From the NCBI RefSeq assembly GCF_003319185.1, contig NZ_QOHJ01000005.1:186001-250000 (forward strand): DNA of 64,000 nucleotides, given 5' to 3'. Each line of letters starts with the position of its first letter. The first letter of the stretch is position 1. The translations under genes and the position numbers were made by a program. This document shows, piece by piece, positions 1-7,667 of this stretch. The DNA comes from Blastococcus sp. TF02A-30 (GTDB lineage: Bacteria; Actinomycetota; Actinomycetes; Mycobacteriales; Geodermatophilaceae). The notes beneath the pieces are model-generated. The model ran no database searches. It was not told where the DNA came from and was given only the letters and a program-made list of their open reading frames with translations.

Positions 1-638
1 TTGAGGACGGCGTAGTCGACGGTCACGCAGTCGATGCCGCGGTCCTGGGCGAGCACCTTGGCCTGCGGCTTGATCTCCTGGGCGGCGAACACGCCCTTGA
101 CCGGGGCCAGCAGCGGGTCGCGGTTGAGCAGCTCGAGGTAGCGGGTGAGCTGCTCGACGCCGTCGATCTCGCCCCGGCGCTTGATCTCGACGGCCACGGT
201 GCGCCCGTCGGCGTCGCGGCACAGCAGGTCGACCGGGCCGATGGCGGTCGGGTACTCGCGGCGCACCAGCGACCAGCCGGCCCCGAAGGTCTCCACGTGC
301 AGGGCGAGCAGCCGCTGCAGCTCCGCCTCGACGCCGTCCTTCTGCAGGCCGGGGTCGACGCCGAGCTCGTGCGAGTGGTCGTGCAGGACGGCGTCGATCG
401 TGATGACCAGCTGCTCGCCGGCCTTGTTGGTGACCGTCCAGGTGCCGCTGCCGTCGGCCAGCTCGTCCCTGAGCGTGCAGGGCGGGGTCATCCAGTTCAG
501 CGGCTTGTAGGCGCGGTCGTCGGCGTGGATGGAGACCGAGCCGTCGGCCTTGACCAGCAGCAGGCGGGTCGCCATCGGCAGGTGGGCGGTGAGCCGCCCG
601 ATGTAGTCCACGGAGCAGCGGGCGATGACCAGGCGCAC
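1..638 (-). CDS. nucS: Mismatch-specific endonuclease NucS (EndoMS), 3' end cut by window edge
   Basis: NucS cleaves both strands at mismatches and replaces MutS/MutL in most Actinobacteria, where the sliding clamp recruits it. The N-terminus reads [16 protein letters not shown], the DNA-binding half carries [11 protein letters not shown], and the nuclease half has GPVDLLCRD followed by [12 protein letters not shown], which supplies the PD-(D/E)xK acidic residues and lysine. 212 codons are present and I estimate only about ten residues are missing beyond the left edge. The GTG start is chosen because VRLVIA matches the mycobacterial start region. A TACCGT hexamer lies 8 bases upstream. It is divergent from the lipoprotein gene. 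The family call is near certain. Confidence 0.94.
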   Translation of the reverse strand, partial: MRLVIARCSVDYIGRLTAHLPMATRLLLVKADGSVSIHADDRAYKPLNWMTPPCTLRDELADGSGTWTVTNKAGEQLVITIDAVLHDHSHELGVDPGLQKDGVEAELQRLLALHVETFGAGWSLVRREYPTAIGPVDLLCRDADGRTVAVEIKRRGEIDGVEQLTRYLELLNRDPLLAPVKGVFAAQEIKPQAKVLAQDRGIDCVTVDYAVL

Positions 639-694
639 GGGCGCCGACGGTACCTGCTCGGGAACCGCCGGCCGCACCCCGACGTCGAGCAGGC

Positions 695-1555
695 ATGGCG
701 GTCCTGCGTGCGGCGGCGGTGCTCGTGCTGGTCGGTGCCCTCGGGGCGTGCGGGCAGCAGCCGGCCGGGGCGCCGGACCCGGCACCGTCACCGGACCTGC
801 CCGGGGATCCCGGGGCGCTGGTGCTGCAGGTCGACCGCGTGGGCGGGTTCACCCAGCCGGGCGCCGACGCCGGCCGGCTGCCCCTGGTCAGCGTGCACGC
901 CGACGGCCGCGTCTTCGGGCAGGGACCGGTGGCCGCCATCTACCGGGGGTTCGCCTGGCCCAACGTGCAGGTGCGCCAGGTGCCCGTCGGGCAGGTCCAG
1001 GAACTGGTCGAGCTGGCGCTGGACGCCGGCGTGGCGGACACCGCCGACCTCGGCTCCCCTCCCGTGGCCGATGCGCCGTCCACGAGGTTCACGGTCGTCA
1101 CCGCCGAGGAGCGCTTCGTCCGCGAGGCCTACGCGCTCTCGGAGGGGATGGGCGCGGGCGGTCTGTCGGCGGAGCAGGAGGCGGCCCGCGCGGAGCTGCA
1201 GGAGCTCCTGGACCGCCTGCTCGGCGTGGCGCAGCCCGGTGACGGCTCGCCGCAGGTCTACGAGCCGGCCGCCGTCGCCGCCGTCGTCCGGCCGTGGACC
1301 GCCCCGGAGGACGACGGCTCCGGCGTCGACTTCGCCGGGCCCCCGCAGCCGTGGCCCGGGCCGGCGCTGCCCGGGGAGCCGATCGGTCCCGACGTCTCCT
1401 GCGTCGTGGCCACCGGCGAGCAGGCCGTCGCGGTGCGGGAGGCGGCGGGTGCCGCGACCGTGCTCACGCCGTGGTCGTCGGCGGGCGGCACCTGGTCGGT
1501 GACGTTCCGGCCCCTGCTCCCGCACGAGTCCACCTGCGCGGACCTGACCGGGTGA
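695..1555 (+). CDS. Putative secreted lipoprotein of unknown function
   Basis: The 286-residue product begins with a lipoprotein signal peptide: [19 protein letters not shown], with the lipobox cysteine at residue 19 followed by an Ala/Pro-rich linker. It should be exported and anchored on the outer face of the membrane. The mature part has no motif I recognise. It contains repeated short hydrophobic and acidic stretches and two cysteines near the C-terminus (in DVSCVVA and ESTCADL) that could form a disulfide. It ends just before a bidirectional hairpin, so it is probably monocistronic. The reading frame is supported by the signal peptide. A long frame on the opposite strand is rejected as its shadow. 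Confidence 0.8.
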   Translation: MAVLRAAAVLVLVGALGACGQQPAGAPDPAPSPDLPGDPGALVLQVDRVGGFTQPGADAGRLPLVSVHADGRVFGQGPVAAIYRGFAWPNVQVRQVPVGQVQELVELALDAGVADTADLGSPPVADAPSTRFTVVTAEERFVREAYALSEGMGAGGLSAEQEAARAELQELLDRLLGVAQPGDGSPQVYEPAAVAAVVRPWTAPEDDGSGVDFAGPPQPWPGPALPGEPIGPDVSCVVATGEQAVAVREAAGAATVLTPWSSAGGTWSVTFRPLLPHESTCADLTG

Positions 1556-1561
1556 ACGACG

Positions 1562-1595
1562 ACGGGCCCGGCCCTCCGAGGAGGACCGGGCCCGT
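1562..1595. terminator. Bidirectional terminator hairpin
   Basis: A 16-base inverted repeat (1562-1577 against 1580-1595) with one mismatch lies between two convergent genes. It has no T-run, as is usual in actinobacteria. Confidence 0.7.
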
Positions 1596-1606
1596 GCGCG
1601 CGGGGA

Positions 1607-2965
1607 TCAGACCGAGGCGGGCCGGCGCAGGTCGGCGTCCACGCCGTCCTGCTCCTCCACCGTCGCCAGCGGCTCGACCGGCGAGGTCGAGTTGTACCGC
1701 TCGACGTCGAGGATGCCCTCGCGCTTGGCCACGATGGTCGGCACCAGCGCCTGGCCGGCGACGTTCACCGCGGTGCGGCCCATGTCGAGGATGGGGTCGA
1801 TCGCCAGCAGCAGGCCGACGCCGGCCAGCGGCAGGCCCAGGGTCGACAGCGTCAGGGTCAGCATGACGACGGCGCCGGTGACGCCGGCGGTGGCCGCCGA
1901 GCCGATGACCGAGACCAGCGCGATGAGCAGGTAGTCGGTGATCGACAGGTCCACGCCGAAGAACTGGGCGACGAAGATCGCGGCCAGCGCCGGGTAGATC
2001 GCGGCGCAGCCGTCCATCTTGGTGGTGGCGCCCAGCGGGACGGCGAACGAGGCGTAGGACCGCGGGACGCCGAGGTTCTGCTCGGTCACCCGCTCGGTCA
2101 CCGGCAGGGTGCCGATCGAGGAGCGGGAGACGAAGGCCAGCTGGATGGCCGGCCAGGCACCGGCGAAGTACCGCAGCGGCGAGAGGCCGTGGGCCCTGAG
2201 CAGCACCGGGTAGACGACGAACAGCACCAGGGCCAGGCCCGCGTAGACCGCGCCGGCGAAGACGCCGAGCGAGCCCAGGGAGTCCCAGCCGTAGCTGGCC
2301 ACGGCGTTGCCGATCAGGCCGACGGTGCCGATCGGGGCCAGCAGGATGACCCACCAGAGGACCTTCTGCACGACCGCCAGCGCCGAGCGGGTGAGGTTGA
2401 GGAAGGGCTCGGCGGCCGCGCCGATCTTGAGGATCGCCACGCCGATCGCGACCGAGATGACGATCAGCTGGAGCACGTTGAACGACAGGCCGACCGAGCC
2501 GTCGGCACCTGCCGAGGCCTGCAGCCCGAGGATGTTGCCGGGGACCAGGCCCTTGAGGAAGTCCCACCAGCCGCCGGTCGTGCCGACGTCCTGGGCGCTG
2601 GAGGCGTCGACCGAGCTGTTGCTGCCGGGCTCGGTGAGCAGGCCCAGGCCGATGCCGATGGCGACGGCGATGAGCGCGGTGATGGCGAACCACAGCAGCG
2701 TCTGCCCGGCCAGGCGGGCGGCGTTGGAGACCTGCTTGAGGTTGGCGATGGAGACGACGACGGCGGTGACGATCAGCGGCGGGACCAGGGCCTTGAGCAG
2801 CGAGACGAAGCTGCTGCCGATGGTCTGCAGGGTGCTGGTCAGCCAGTTGGGCGAGCCGTCGGAGACGGTGCCCATCTCGCGGGCGACGAAGCCGAGGGCG
2901 ACGCCGACCACGAGGGCGAGGAGGACCTGCGCGCCGAAGGGCACGCGGCGGAGACGAGCGAGCAC
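1607..2965 (-). CDS. Dicarboxylate/amino acid:cation symporter (DAACS, GltP/DctA family)
   Basis: This 452-residue membrane protein belongs to the family that imports C4-dicarboxylates or glutamate/aspartate with H+ or Na+. It has about eight hydrophobic segments. The family signatures are clear: a serine-rich re-entrant loop (FVSRSSIGTLPVT), then VPLGATTKMDG in the second half and the C-terminal helix DPILDMGRTAVNVAGQ, where D and N bind substrate and cation. The GTG start gives a short cytoplasmic N-terminus before the first helix. The last 30 residues are acidic and arginine-rich. The substrate cannot be told from sequence alone. The gene stands alone, with about 180 bases upstream in which I see no clear promoter. 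Confidence 0.9.
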   Translation of the reverse strand: MLARLRRVPFGAQVLLALVVGVALGFVAREMGTVSDGSPNWLTSTLQTIGSSFVSLLKALVPPLIVTAVVVSIANLKQVSNAARLAGQTLLWFAITALIAVAIGIGLGLLTEPGSNSSVDASSAQDVGTTGGWWDFLKGLVPGNILGLQASAGADGSVGLSFNVLQLIVISVAIGVAILKIGAAAEPFLNLTRSALAVVQKVLWWVILLAPIGTVGLIGNAVASYGWDSLGSLGVFAGAVYAGLALVLFVVYPVLLRAHGLSPLRYFAGAWPAIQLAFVSRSSIGTLPVTERVTEQNLGVPRSYASFAVPLGATTKMDGCAAIYPALAAIFVAQFFGVDLSITDYLLIALVSVIGSAATAGVTGAVVMLTLTLSTLGLPLAGVGLLLAIDPILDMGRTAVNVAGQALVPTIVAKREGILDVERYNSTSPVEPLATVEEQDGVDADLRRPASV

Positions 2966-3143
2966 GGGTGGGCTACCTGTTCTGCGGGAGGGAGGGGACG
3001 GCGGGAGCGGGGAGCGTCAACAGCTCGCGGTCGTCGTCCGCCCGAAGTCGAGCGCGCGCCGGCGCGTCAGGCCCCACAGGTTCTGCACGGAAGGGATCAA
3101 TGCCCGGCCGGCCGCATCCATGCCGGATGTGGCCGGTCTCACC

Positions 3144-3914
3144 TCAGTCGGTCCAGACGGGGGAGCGCTTCTCCAGGAACGCGGCCATGCCCTCCCGCGC
3201 CCCGTCGAGCTGGCTCGCCGCCGCCATGACCTCGACCGCCGTCGTGTACGCATCGCGCTCCGGGCGGTCCAGCTGGGCGTACATCGTCTGCTTGCCCCAG
3301 GCCTTGCTCGCCCGGGAACCGCGGGTCGCCCGGTCCAGGAGGTCCGCGACCGCGGCATCGAGCTCGGCGTCGGGCACCACCCGGTTGACCAGCCCCCACT
3401 CCAGCGCCGTCCGCGCGCCGATCACGTCGCCGGTGAGGGCCAGCTCCATCGCCCGCTTCCGCCCGACGTTGCGGGCGATCGCCACCATCGGGGTGTGGCA
3501 GAACCAGCCACCCTTGCCGCCCGGTGCGGCGAAGCCGGCGGACTCGGCGGCGACGGCGAGGTCGCAGGAGGCGACGAGCTGGCACCCGGCGGCGGTCGCC
3601 AGGGCGTGCACGCGGGCGACGACCACCTGGGGGACGTCCTGGATGGTCTGCATCAGCTCGGTGCACAGCTGGAGCAGGCTGCGCACCTCCGCGACCGGCT
3701 TGCCGGCGACGTCGGCGAAGTCGTGCCCGGCGCTGAACACCGGCCCCTCGGCGGCCAGCACGATCCCGGTCGCGTCGGACTCCCCGACGTCCGTGACCGC
3801 GGCCAGCAGCTGGGTCAGGTGCTCGCGGGAGAGCGCGTTGCGGCGCGCCGCCCGCACCATCGTGATGCGGACGGCGTCGCCGTCGCGCTCTACCCGGGGT
3901 GCGCCGTCAGTCAT
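3144..3914 (-). CDS. Crotonase-superfamily protein (enoyl-CoA hydratase-like, ECHDC3 type)
   Basis: 256 residues with the crotonase fold. The oxyanion-hole loop reads FSAGHDFADV and the second loop ATAAGCQLVASCDLAVA. In classical enoyl-CoA hydratase two glutamates do catalysis. Here the first position is Q (GCQL) and the second region reads FAAPGGKGGW with no acid, so hydration chemistry is doubtful and another crotonase reaction is likely. This matches the ECHDC3-like subgroup. It follows meaA on the same strand after 18 bases, suggesting co-transcription with acyl-CoA metabolism. A TAGCGT hexamer 6 bases before the ATG also allows a leaderless transcript. Family certain, reaction unknown. 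Confidence 0.85.
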   Translation of the reverse strand: MTDGAPRVERDGDAVRITMVRAARRNALSREHLTQLLAAVTDVGESDATGIVLAAEGPVFSAGHDFADVAGKPVAEVRSLLQLCTELMQTIQDVPQVVVARVHALATAAGCQLVASCDLAVAAESAGFAAPGGKGGWFCHTPMVAIARNVGRKRAMELALTGDVIGARTALEWGLVNRVVPDAELDAAVADLLDRATRGSRASKAWGKQTMYAQLDRPERDAYTTAVEVMAAASQLDGAREGMAAFLEKRSPVWTD

Positions 3915-3920
3915 CCCCCG

Positions 3921-3926
3921 ACGCTA
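3921..3926 (-). promoter_or_regulatory. -10 element (TAGCGT) of a probable leaderless promoter
   Basis: It lies 6 bases upstream of the ATG of the crotonase gene, so transcription would begin at or next to the start codon. Confidence 0.5.
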
Positions 3927-3932
3927 GCGACC

Positions 3933-5951
3933 TCAGGCCGGCTGCGGGACCTTCTCCCCCAGGCCGTTCGCCTCGCGGATCACGTCCACGACCTGGCCCA
4001 TGATGTCGTTGAGCCCGAAGTCCTTCGGCGTGAACACCCGGGCCACGCCCAGCTCGCGGAGCCGGCGCGCGTCGCTGTCGGGGATGATCCCGCCGACCAC
4101 GACCGGCACGTCGTCGAGGCCGGCGTCCTTCAGGCCCTGGAGCACGGCCGGCACCACCTGCAGGTGCGAGCCCGAGAGCACGGACAGGCCGACGACGTGC
4201 ACGTCCTCCTCGACCGCTGCGGAGACGATCTGCGACGGCGTCAGCCGGATGCCCTGGTAGATCACCTCGAACCCGGCGTCGCGGGCGCGGACGGCGATCT
4301 GCTCGGCGCCGTTGGAGTGCCCGTCCAGGCCGGGCTTGCCGACCAGGAAGCGCAGCCGCCCGCCCAGCTCCTCGCCGGTGGCGCGCACCCGCTCGCGGAC
4401 CTCGGTGAGGGTCTGGTCGGCCTCACCGCCGCCGCTGGCCGCGGCGACGCCGGTGGGCGCCCGGTACTCGCCGAAGACCTCGCGCAGGACGCCGGCCCAC
4501 TCCCCCGTCGTCACGCCGGCGCGGGCGCACTCCAGGGTGGCCTGCATCAGGTTCTCGTCGGTGCCCGCGGCGGCGCGCAGCCGGTCCAGCGCCCGCTGCA
4601 CCGGCTCGGGGTCGCGCTCGGCCCGCCACTTCTGCACGGCCTCCTGCGCGGCGGCCTCCACGGCGGGGTCGACGACCATGATCGCGGTGTCGAGGTCCGC
4701 GGTGAGCGGGTTGGGCTCGGTGCTGTCGAACTTGTTGACGCCGACGACGACGTCCTCGCCGCTCTCCATCCGCCGGCGCCGCTCGGCGAGCGAGCCGACG
4801 AGCTGGCCCTTCATGTAGCCGGACTCGACGGCCGCGACGGCACCGCCCATCTCCTGCACGCGGGCCATCTCGGCGCGGGCGCCCTCGACGATCTCGGCGA
4901 CCTTCTTCTCCACGACGACGGACCCGGTGAAGAGGTCCTCGTACTCGAGCAGATCGGTCTCGTAGGCCAGCACCTGCTGCAGGCGCAGCGACCACTGCTG
5001 GTCCCACGGCCGGGGCAGGCCCAGGGCCTCGTTCCAGGCCGGCAGCTGCACAGCACGGGCGCGGGCGTCGCGGGACAGCGTGACGGCGAGCATCTCCAGC
5101 ACGATCCGCTGGACGTTGTTCTCCGGCTGCGCCTCGGTCAGGCCGAGGGAGTTGACCTGCACGCCGTACCGGAACCGCCGGTGCTTGGGGTCCTGGACGC
5201 CGTAGCGCTCCTGCGTCAGCTCGTCCCAGAGCTGCGTGAACGCGCGCATCTTGCACATCTCCTCGACGAAGCGGACACCCGCGTTCACGAAGAAGGAGAT
5301 GCGCGCGACGACCTCGCCGAACTTCTCCTGCGGCACCTGGCCGGAGTCGCGCACCGAGTCCAGGACGGCGATCGCCGTCGACAGGGCGTAGGCGATCTCC
5401 TGCTCCGGCGTCGCCCCCGCCTCCTGCAGGTGGTAGCTGCAGATGTTGATCGGGTTCCACTTCGGCATGGTCGTGACCGTGTAGGCGACCATGTCGGTGA
5501 TCAGCCGCATCGACGGAGCCGGCGGGAACACGTAGGTGCCCCGCGACAGGTACTCCTTGATGATGTCGTTCTGCGTCGTCCCGGCGAGCTTGGAGACGTC
5601 GTGCCCGTGCTCCTCGGCGACGGCCTGGTACAGCGCGAGCAGCCACATCGCCGTCGCGTTGATCGTCATCGACGTGTTCATCTCGTCGAGCGGGATGCCG
5701 TCGAAGAGGGCCCGCATGTCACCGATGTGCGTGACCGGCACACCGACCTTGCCGACCTCGCCGCGGGCGAGCTCGTCGTCGGGGTCGTACCCGGTCTGGG
5801 TCGGCAGGTCGAAGGCCACCGACAGACCGGTCTGGCCCTTGGCGAGGTTCCGCCGGTAGAGGGCGTTGGACTCGGCCGGCGAGGAGTGGCCGGCGTAGGT
5901 GCGCATGACCCAGGGGCGGTCGCGCTCCTTCGGCGCTGAAGGGAACGGCAT
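3933..5951 (-). CDS. meaA: Ethylmalonyl-CoA mutase (protein MeaA), B12-dependent
   Basis: 672 residues. MeaA rearranges ethylmalonyl-CoA to methylsuccinyl-CoA in the ethylmalonyl-CoA pathway, using adenosylcobalamin. The TIM-barrel half starts RPWVMRTYAGHSSP and contains LPTQTGYDPD, MNTSMTINATAMW and NPINICSYHLQEAGA. The C-terminal cobalamin-binding domain has DxHxxG as DGHSNG (about residues 543-548, His545 as lower ligand), then GLSVLSGSH and VGGIIPDSD. Single-chain length with the N-terminus RPWVMRTY separates it from methylmalonyl-CoA mutase and IcmA. The ATG at MPFPSAP is chosen over longer extensions because TACACT sits 8 bases upstream. Crotonyl-CoA carboxylase/reductase is not in the window. 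A PduO adenosyltransferase lies 5 kb away. Confidence 0.92.
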   Translation of the reverse strand: MPFPSAPKERDRPWVMRTYAGHSSPAESNALYRRNLAKGQTGLSVAFDLPTQTGYDPDDELARGEVGKVGVPVTHIGDMRALFDGIPLDEMNTSMTINATAMWLLALYQAVAEEHGHDVSKLAGTTQNDIIKEYLSRGTYVFPPAPSMRLITDMVAYTVTTMPKWNPINICSYHLQEAGATPEQEIAYALSTAIAVLDSVRDSGQVPQEKFGEVVARISFFVNAGVRFVEEMCKMRAFTQLWDELTQERYGVQDPKHRRFRYGVQVNSLGLTEAQPENNVQRIVLEMLAVTLSRDARARAVQLPAWNEALGLPRPWDQQWSLRLQQVLAYETDLLEYEDLFTGSVVVEKKVAEIVEGARAEMARVQEMGGAVAAVESGYMKGQLVGSLAERRRRMESGEDVVVGVNKFDSTEPNPLTADLDTAIMVVDPAVEAAAQEAVQKWRAERDPEPVQRALDRLRAAAGTDENLMQATLECARAGVTTGEWAGVLREVFGEYRAPTGVAAASGGGEADQTLTEVRERVRATGEELGGRLRFLVGKPGLDGHSNGAEQIAVRARDAGFEVIYQGIRLTPSQIVSAAVEEDVHVVGLSVLSGSHLQVVPAVLQGLKDAGLDDVPVVVGGIIPDSDARRLRELGVARVFTPKDFGLNDIMGQVVDVIREANGLGEKVPQPA

Positions 5952-5959
5952 GCCAGCGG

Positions 5960-5965
5960 AGTGTA
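5960..5965 (-). promoter_or_regulatory. -10 element (TACACT) before meaA
   Basis: It lies 8 bases upstream of the chosen ATG and is compatible with a leaderless or very short leader. It supports the internal start. Confidence 0.4.
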
Positions 5966-6062
5966 GGGCGGTTACCCGCCGGTAGCAGCCCCGTGGCCGG
6001 AGGTCTCCCCTGCCTGTGGCCGGTGGCACACTCGAACGGAGCACGGACGGGAGGTCGGACCG

Positions 6063-6356
6063 ATGACGAGCGTGATCATCGCCGTCCTGGTGGTGGCCGC
6101 CCTGGCGCTCATCACGCGCTGGGCGTTCGGCCCCGGCTACGGCCGCGGCCGGCCGCGCGCCCGGCCCGAGGCCGGGCTGCTGGCCCCGGTCGCCACCGTG
6201 GCCACCCGCTCGACGGCGCTGGCGCTGCGCGCGGTGCTCTCCGACGCGGGCATCCGGTCGACCCTGCGCAGCCCGGCACCGCACCGCACCGACGTGCTGG
6301 TCTTCCCCGAGGACGCCGAGCGGGCGCGGGCGCTGGCCGCGACGTTCCGCGGCTGA
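6063..6356 (+). CDS. Small membrane-anchored protein, DUF2007-like domain
   Basis: 97 residues. One hydrophobic helix (residues 3-22) is followed by a basic linker and a small domain beginning ATVATRSTALALRAVLSDAGI and ending VFPEDAERARALAATF. The pattern of a short alpha/beta domain with an FPEDAxRA motif resembles the DUF2007 (putative signal-transducing) family. That is inference from a few residues. A good ribosome site (GGGAGG) stands about 6 bases before the ATG. It converges on murA with 4 bases between stops. Function unknown. Confidence 0.68.
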   Translation: MTSVIIAVLVVAALALITRWAFGPGYGRGRPRARPEAGLLAPVATVATRSTALALRAVLSDAGIRSTLRSPAPHRTDVLVFPEDAERARALAATFRG

Positions 6357-6360
6357 GGCC

Positions 6361-7641
6361 TCAGGCGGGGCGCTGGGTCCGCTCGATCCGCACGCCCAGG
6401 CCGCGCAGCTGCTCGACGAAGTCGGGGTAGCCGCGGTCGACGTGGTGCACGTCCTGCACCTCGGTCACGCCGTCGGACACCAGCCCGGCGAGCACCAGCC
6501 CGGCGCCGGCGCGGATGTCGGTGGCCAGCACCGGGGCGCTGGACAACCGCTCGCGGCCCCGCACGACCGCGTGGTGCCCGTCGATGCGGACGTCCGCGCC
6601 GAGACGCACCAGCTCGTTCACGAACATGAACCGGCCCTCGAACACGTTCTCGGTGATCAGCGCCGTCCCGGTGGAGACTGCGGCCAGCGCCACCGCCATG
6701 GGCTGCAGGTCGGTCGGGAACCCGGGGAACGGCAGGGTGACGACGTCGACGGCACGGGGCCGGTCCTGCATGGCCACCCGGAAGCCGTCGGGCAGCGTCT
6801 CGACGGTCGCGCCGGCGTCGGTCAGCTTGTCGAGCGCCACCGTGAGGTGCTCGGCCACCGCCCGCTCCACGACGACGTCGCCCTGGGTCATGACCGCGCC
6901 GATGGCCCACGTGCCCGCGACGATCCGGTCGGGCACCGTGGTGCACTCCACCGGGGAGAGCCCCTCGACGCCCTCCACGGTGATCGTGGAGGTGCCGGCG
7001 CCGTCGATGCGGGCACCCATGGCGGTGAGCATGCTGCAGAGGTCGACGATCTCGGGCTCGCGGGCCGCGTTGTCGATGACCGTGGTGCCCTCGGCGAGCA
7101 CGGCCGCCATCACCAGGTTCTCGGTGGCGCCGACCGACGGGAAGTCCAGCCAGATCGACGTCCCGGTGAGGCGGGGCGCGGTGGCCACGAGGAACCCGTG
7201 CTCGCTGACGATCGTGGCGCCGAGGCGCTCCAGGCCGGAGATGTGCATGTCCAGCCCACGGGACCCGATCGCGTCACCGCCGGGCAGGGCCACCCGGGCG
7301 CTGCCGCAGCGGGCCACCAGCGGGCCCAGCACGCTGATCGACGCCCGCATGCGGCGCACCAGGTCGTAGTCGGTCTCGGTGGAGGGCTTCTCCGGCACGT
7401 CGACGACGACCCGGCCCCCTCCCCCGCTGCCGGGCGTCCGCTCGTAGGTGACGTCGCAGCCGAGGCGGCGGAGCACCTCGCTCATGATCGCGACGTCGAG
7501 GATGTCGGGGACCTCGTCGATGGCCGTGCGGCCCGGCGCGAGCAGCGCGGCCGCCATCAGCTTGAGGGCGCTGTTCTTGGCGCCGGTGACGCGGACCCGG
7601 CCGGACAGGGCGGTTCCACCGGACACCTCGAAGCACTCCAC
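6361..7641 (-). CDS. murA: UDP-N-acetylglucosamine 1-carboxyvinyltransferase MurA
   Basis: 426 residues. MurA transfers enolpyruvate from PEP to UDP-GlcNAc, the first committed step of peptidoglycan synthesis. Signatures: [15 protein letters not shown] near the N-terminus, [13 protein letters not shown], and the catalytic loop [10 protein letters not shown]. The residue that is cysteine (C115) in E. coli is aspartate here (D123). The same natural change in mycobacteria makes MurA insensitive to fosfomycin. The C-terminal [16 protein letters not shown] and [14 protein letters not shown] are typical. The GTG start is supported by TAGGGT 6 bases upstream. The neighbours upstream are an ABC transporter, which interrupts the usual pduO-murA adjacency. 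Confidence 0.97.
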   Translation of the reverse strand: MECFEVSGGTALSGRVRVTGAKNSALKLMAAALLAPGRTAIDEVPDILDVAIMSEVLRRLGCDVTYERTPGSGGGGRVVVDVPEKPSTETDYDLVRRMRASISVLGPLVARCGSARVALPGGDAIGSRGLDMHISGLERLGATIVSEHGFLVATAPRLTGTSIWLDFPSVGATENLVMAAVLAEGTTVIDNAAREPEIVDLCSMLTAMGARIDGAGTSTITVEGVEGLSPVECTTVPDRIVAGTWAIGAVMTQGDVVVERAVAEHLTVALDKLTDAGATVETLPDGFRVAMQDRPRAVDVVTLPFPGFPTDLQPMAVALAAVSTGTALITENVFEGRFMFVNELVRLGADVRIDGHHAVVRGRERLSSAPVLATDIRAGAGLVLAGLVSDGVTEVQDVHHVDRGYPDFVEQLRGLGVRIERTQRPA

Positions 7642-7647
7642 CGGCCC

Positions 7648-7653
7648 ACCCTA
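7648..7653 (-). promoter_or_regulatory. -10 element (TAGGGT) of leaderless murA promoter
   Basis: It is spaced 6 bases from the murA GTG. It lies in the 26-base gap after the ABC permease gene, so murA can be transcribed on its own. Confidence 0.55.
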
Positions 7654-7667
7654 CGAGAGGGCCGGCG

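Noticed and set aside
788..1525. 245-codon minus-strand frame opposite the lipoprotein gene
   Set aside because: The plus frame has a proper signal peptide with lipobox; the minus frame has shadow composition.
2307..5939. A 1210-codon plus-strand frame across meaA and the crotonase gene
   Set aside because: It is antisense to two clearly recognised genes, and its amino acid content is that of complement codons.
5966..6062. Cobalamin riboswitch before meaA or pduO
   Set aside because: No B12-box like sequence, and both genes appear leaderless, leaving no room for an aptamer.
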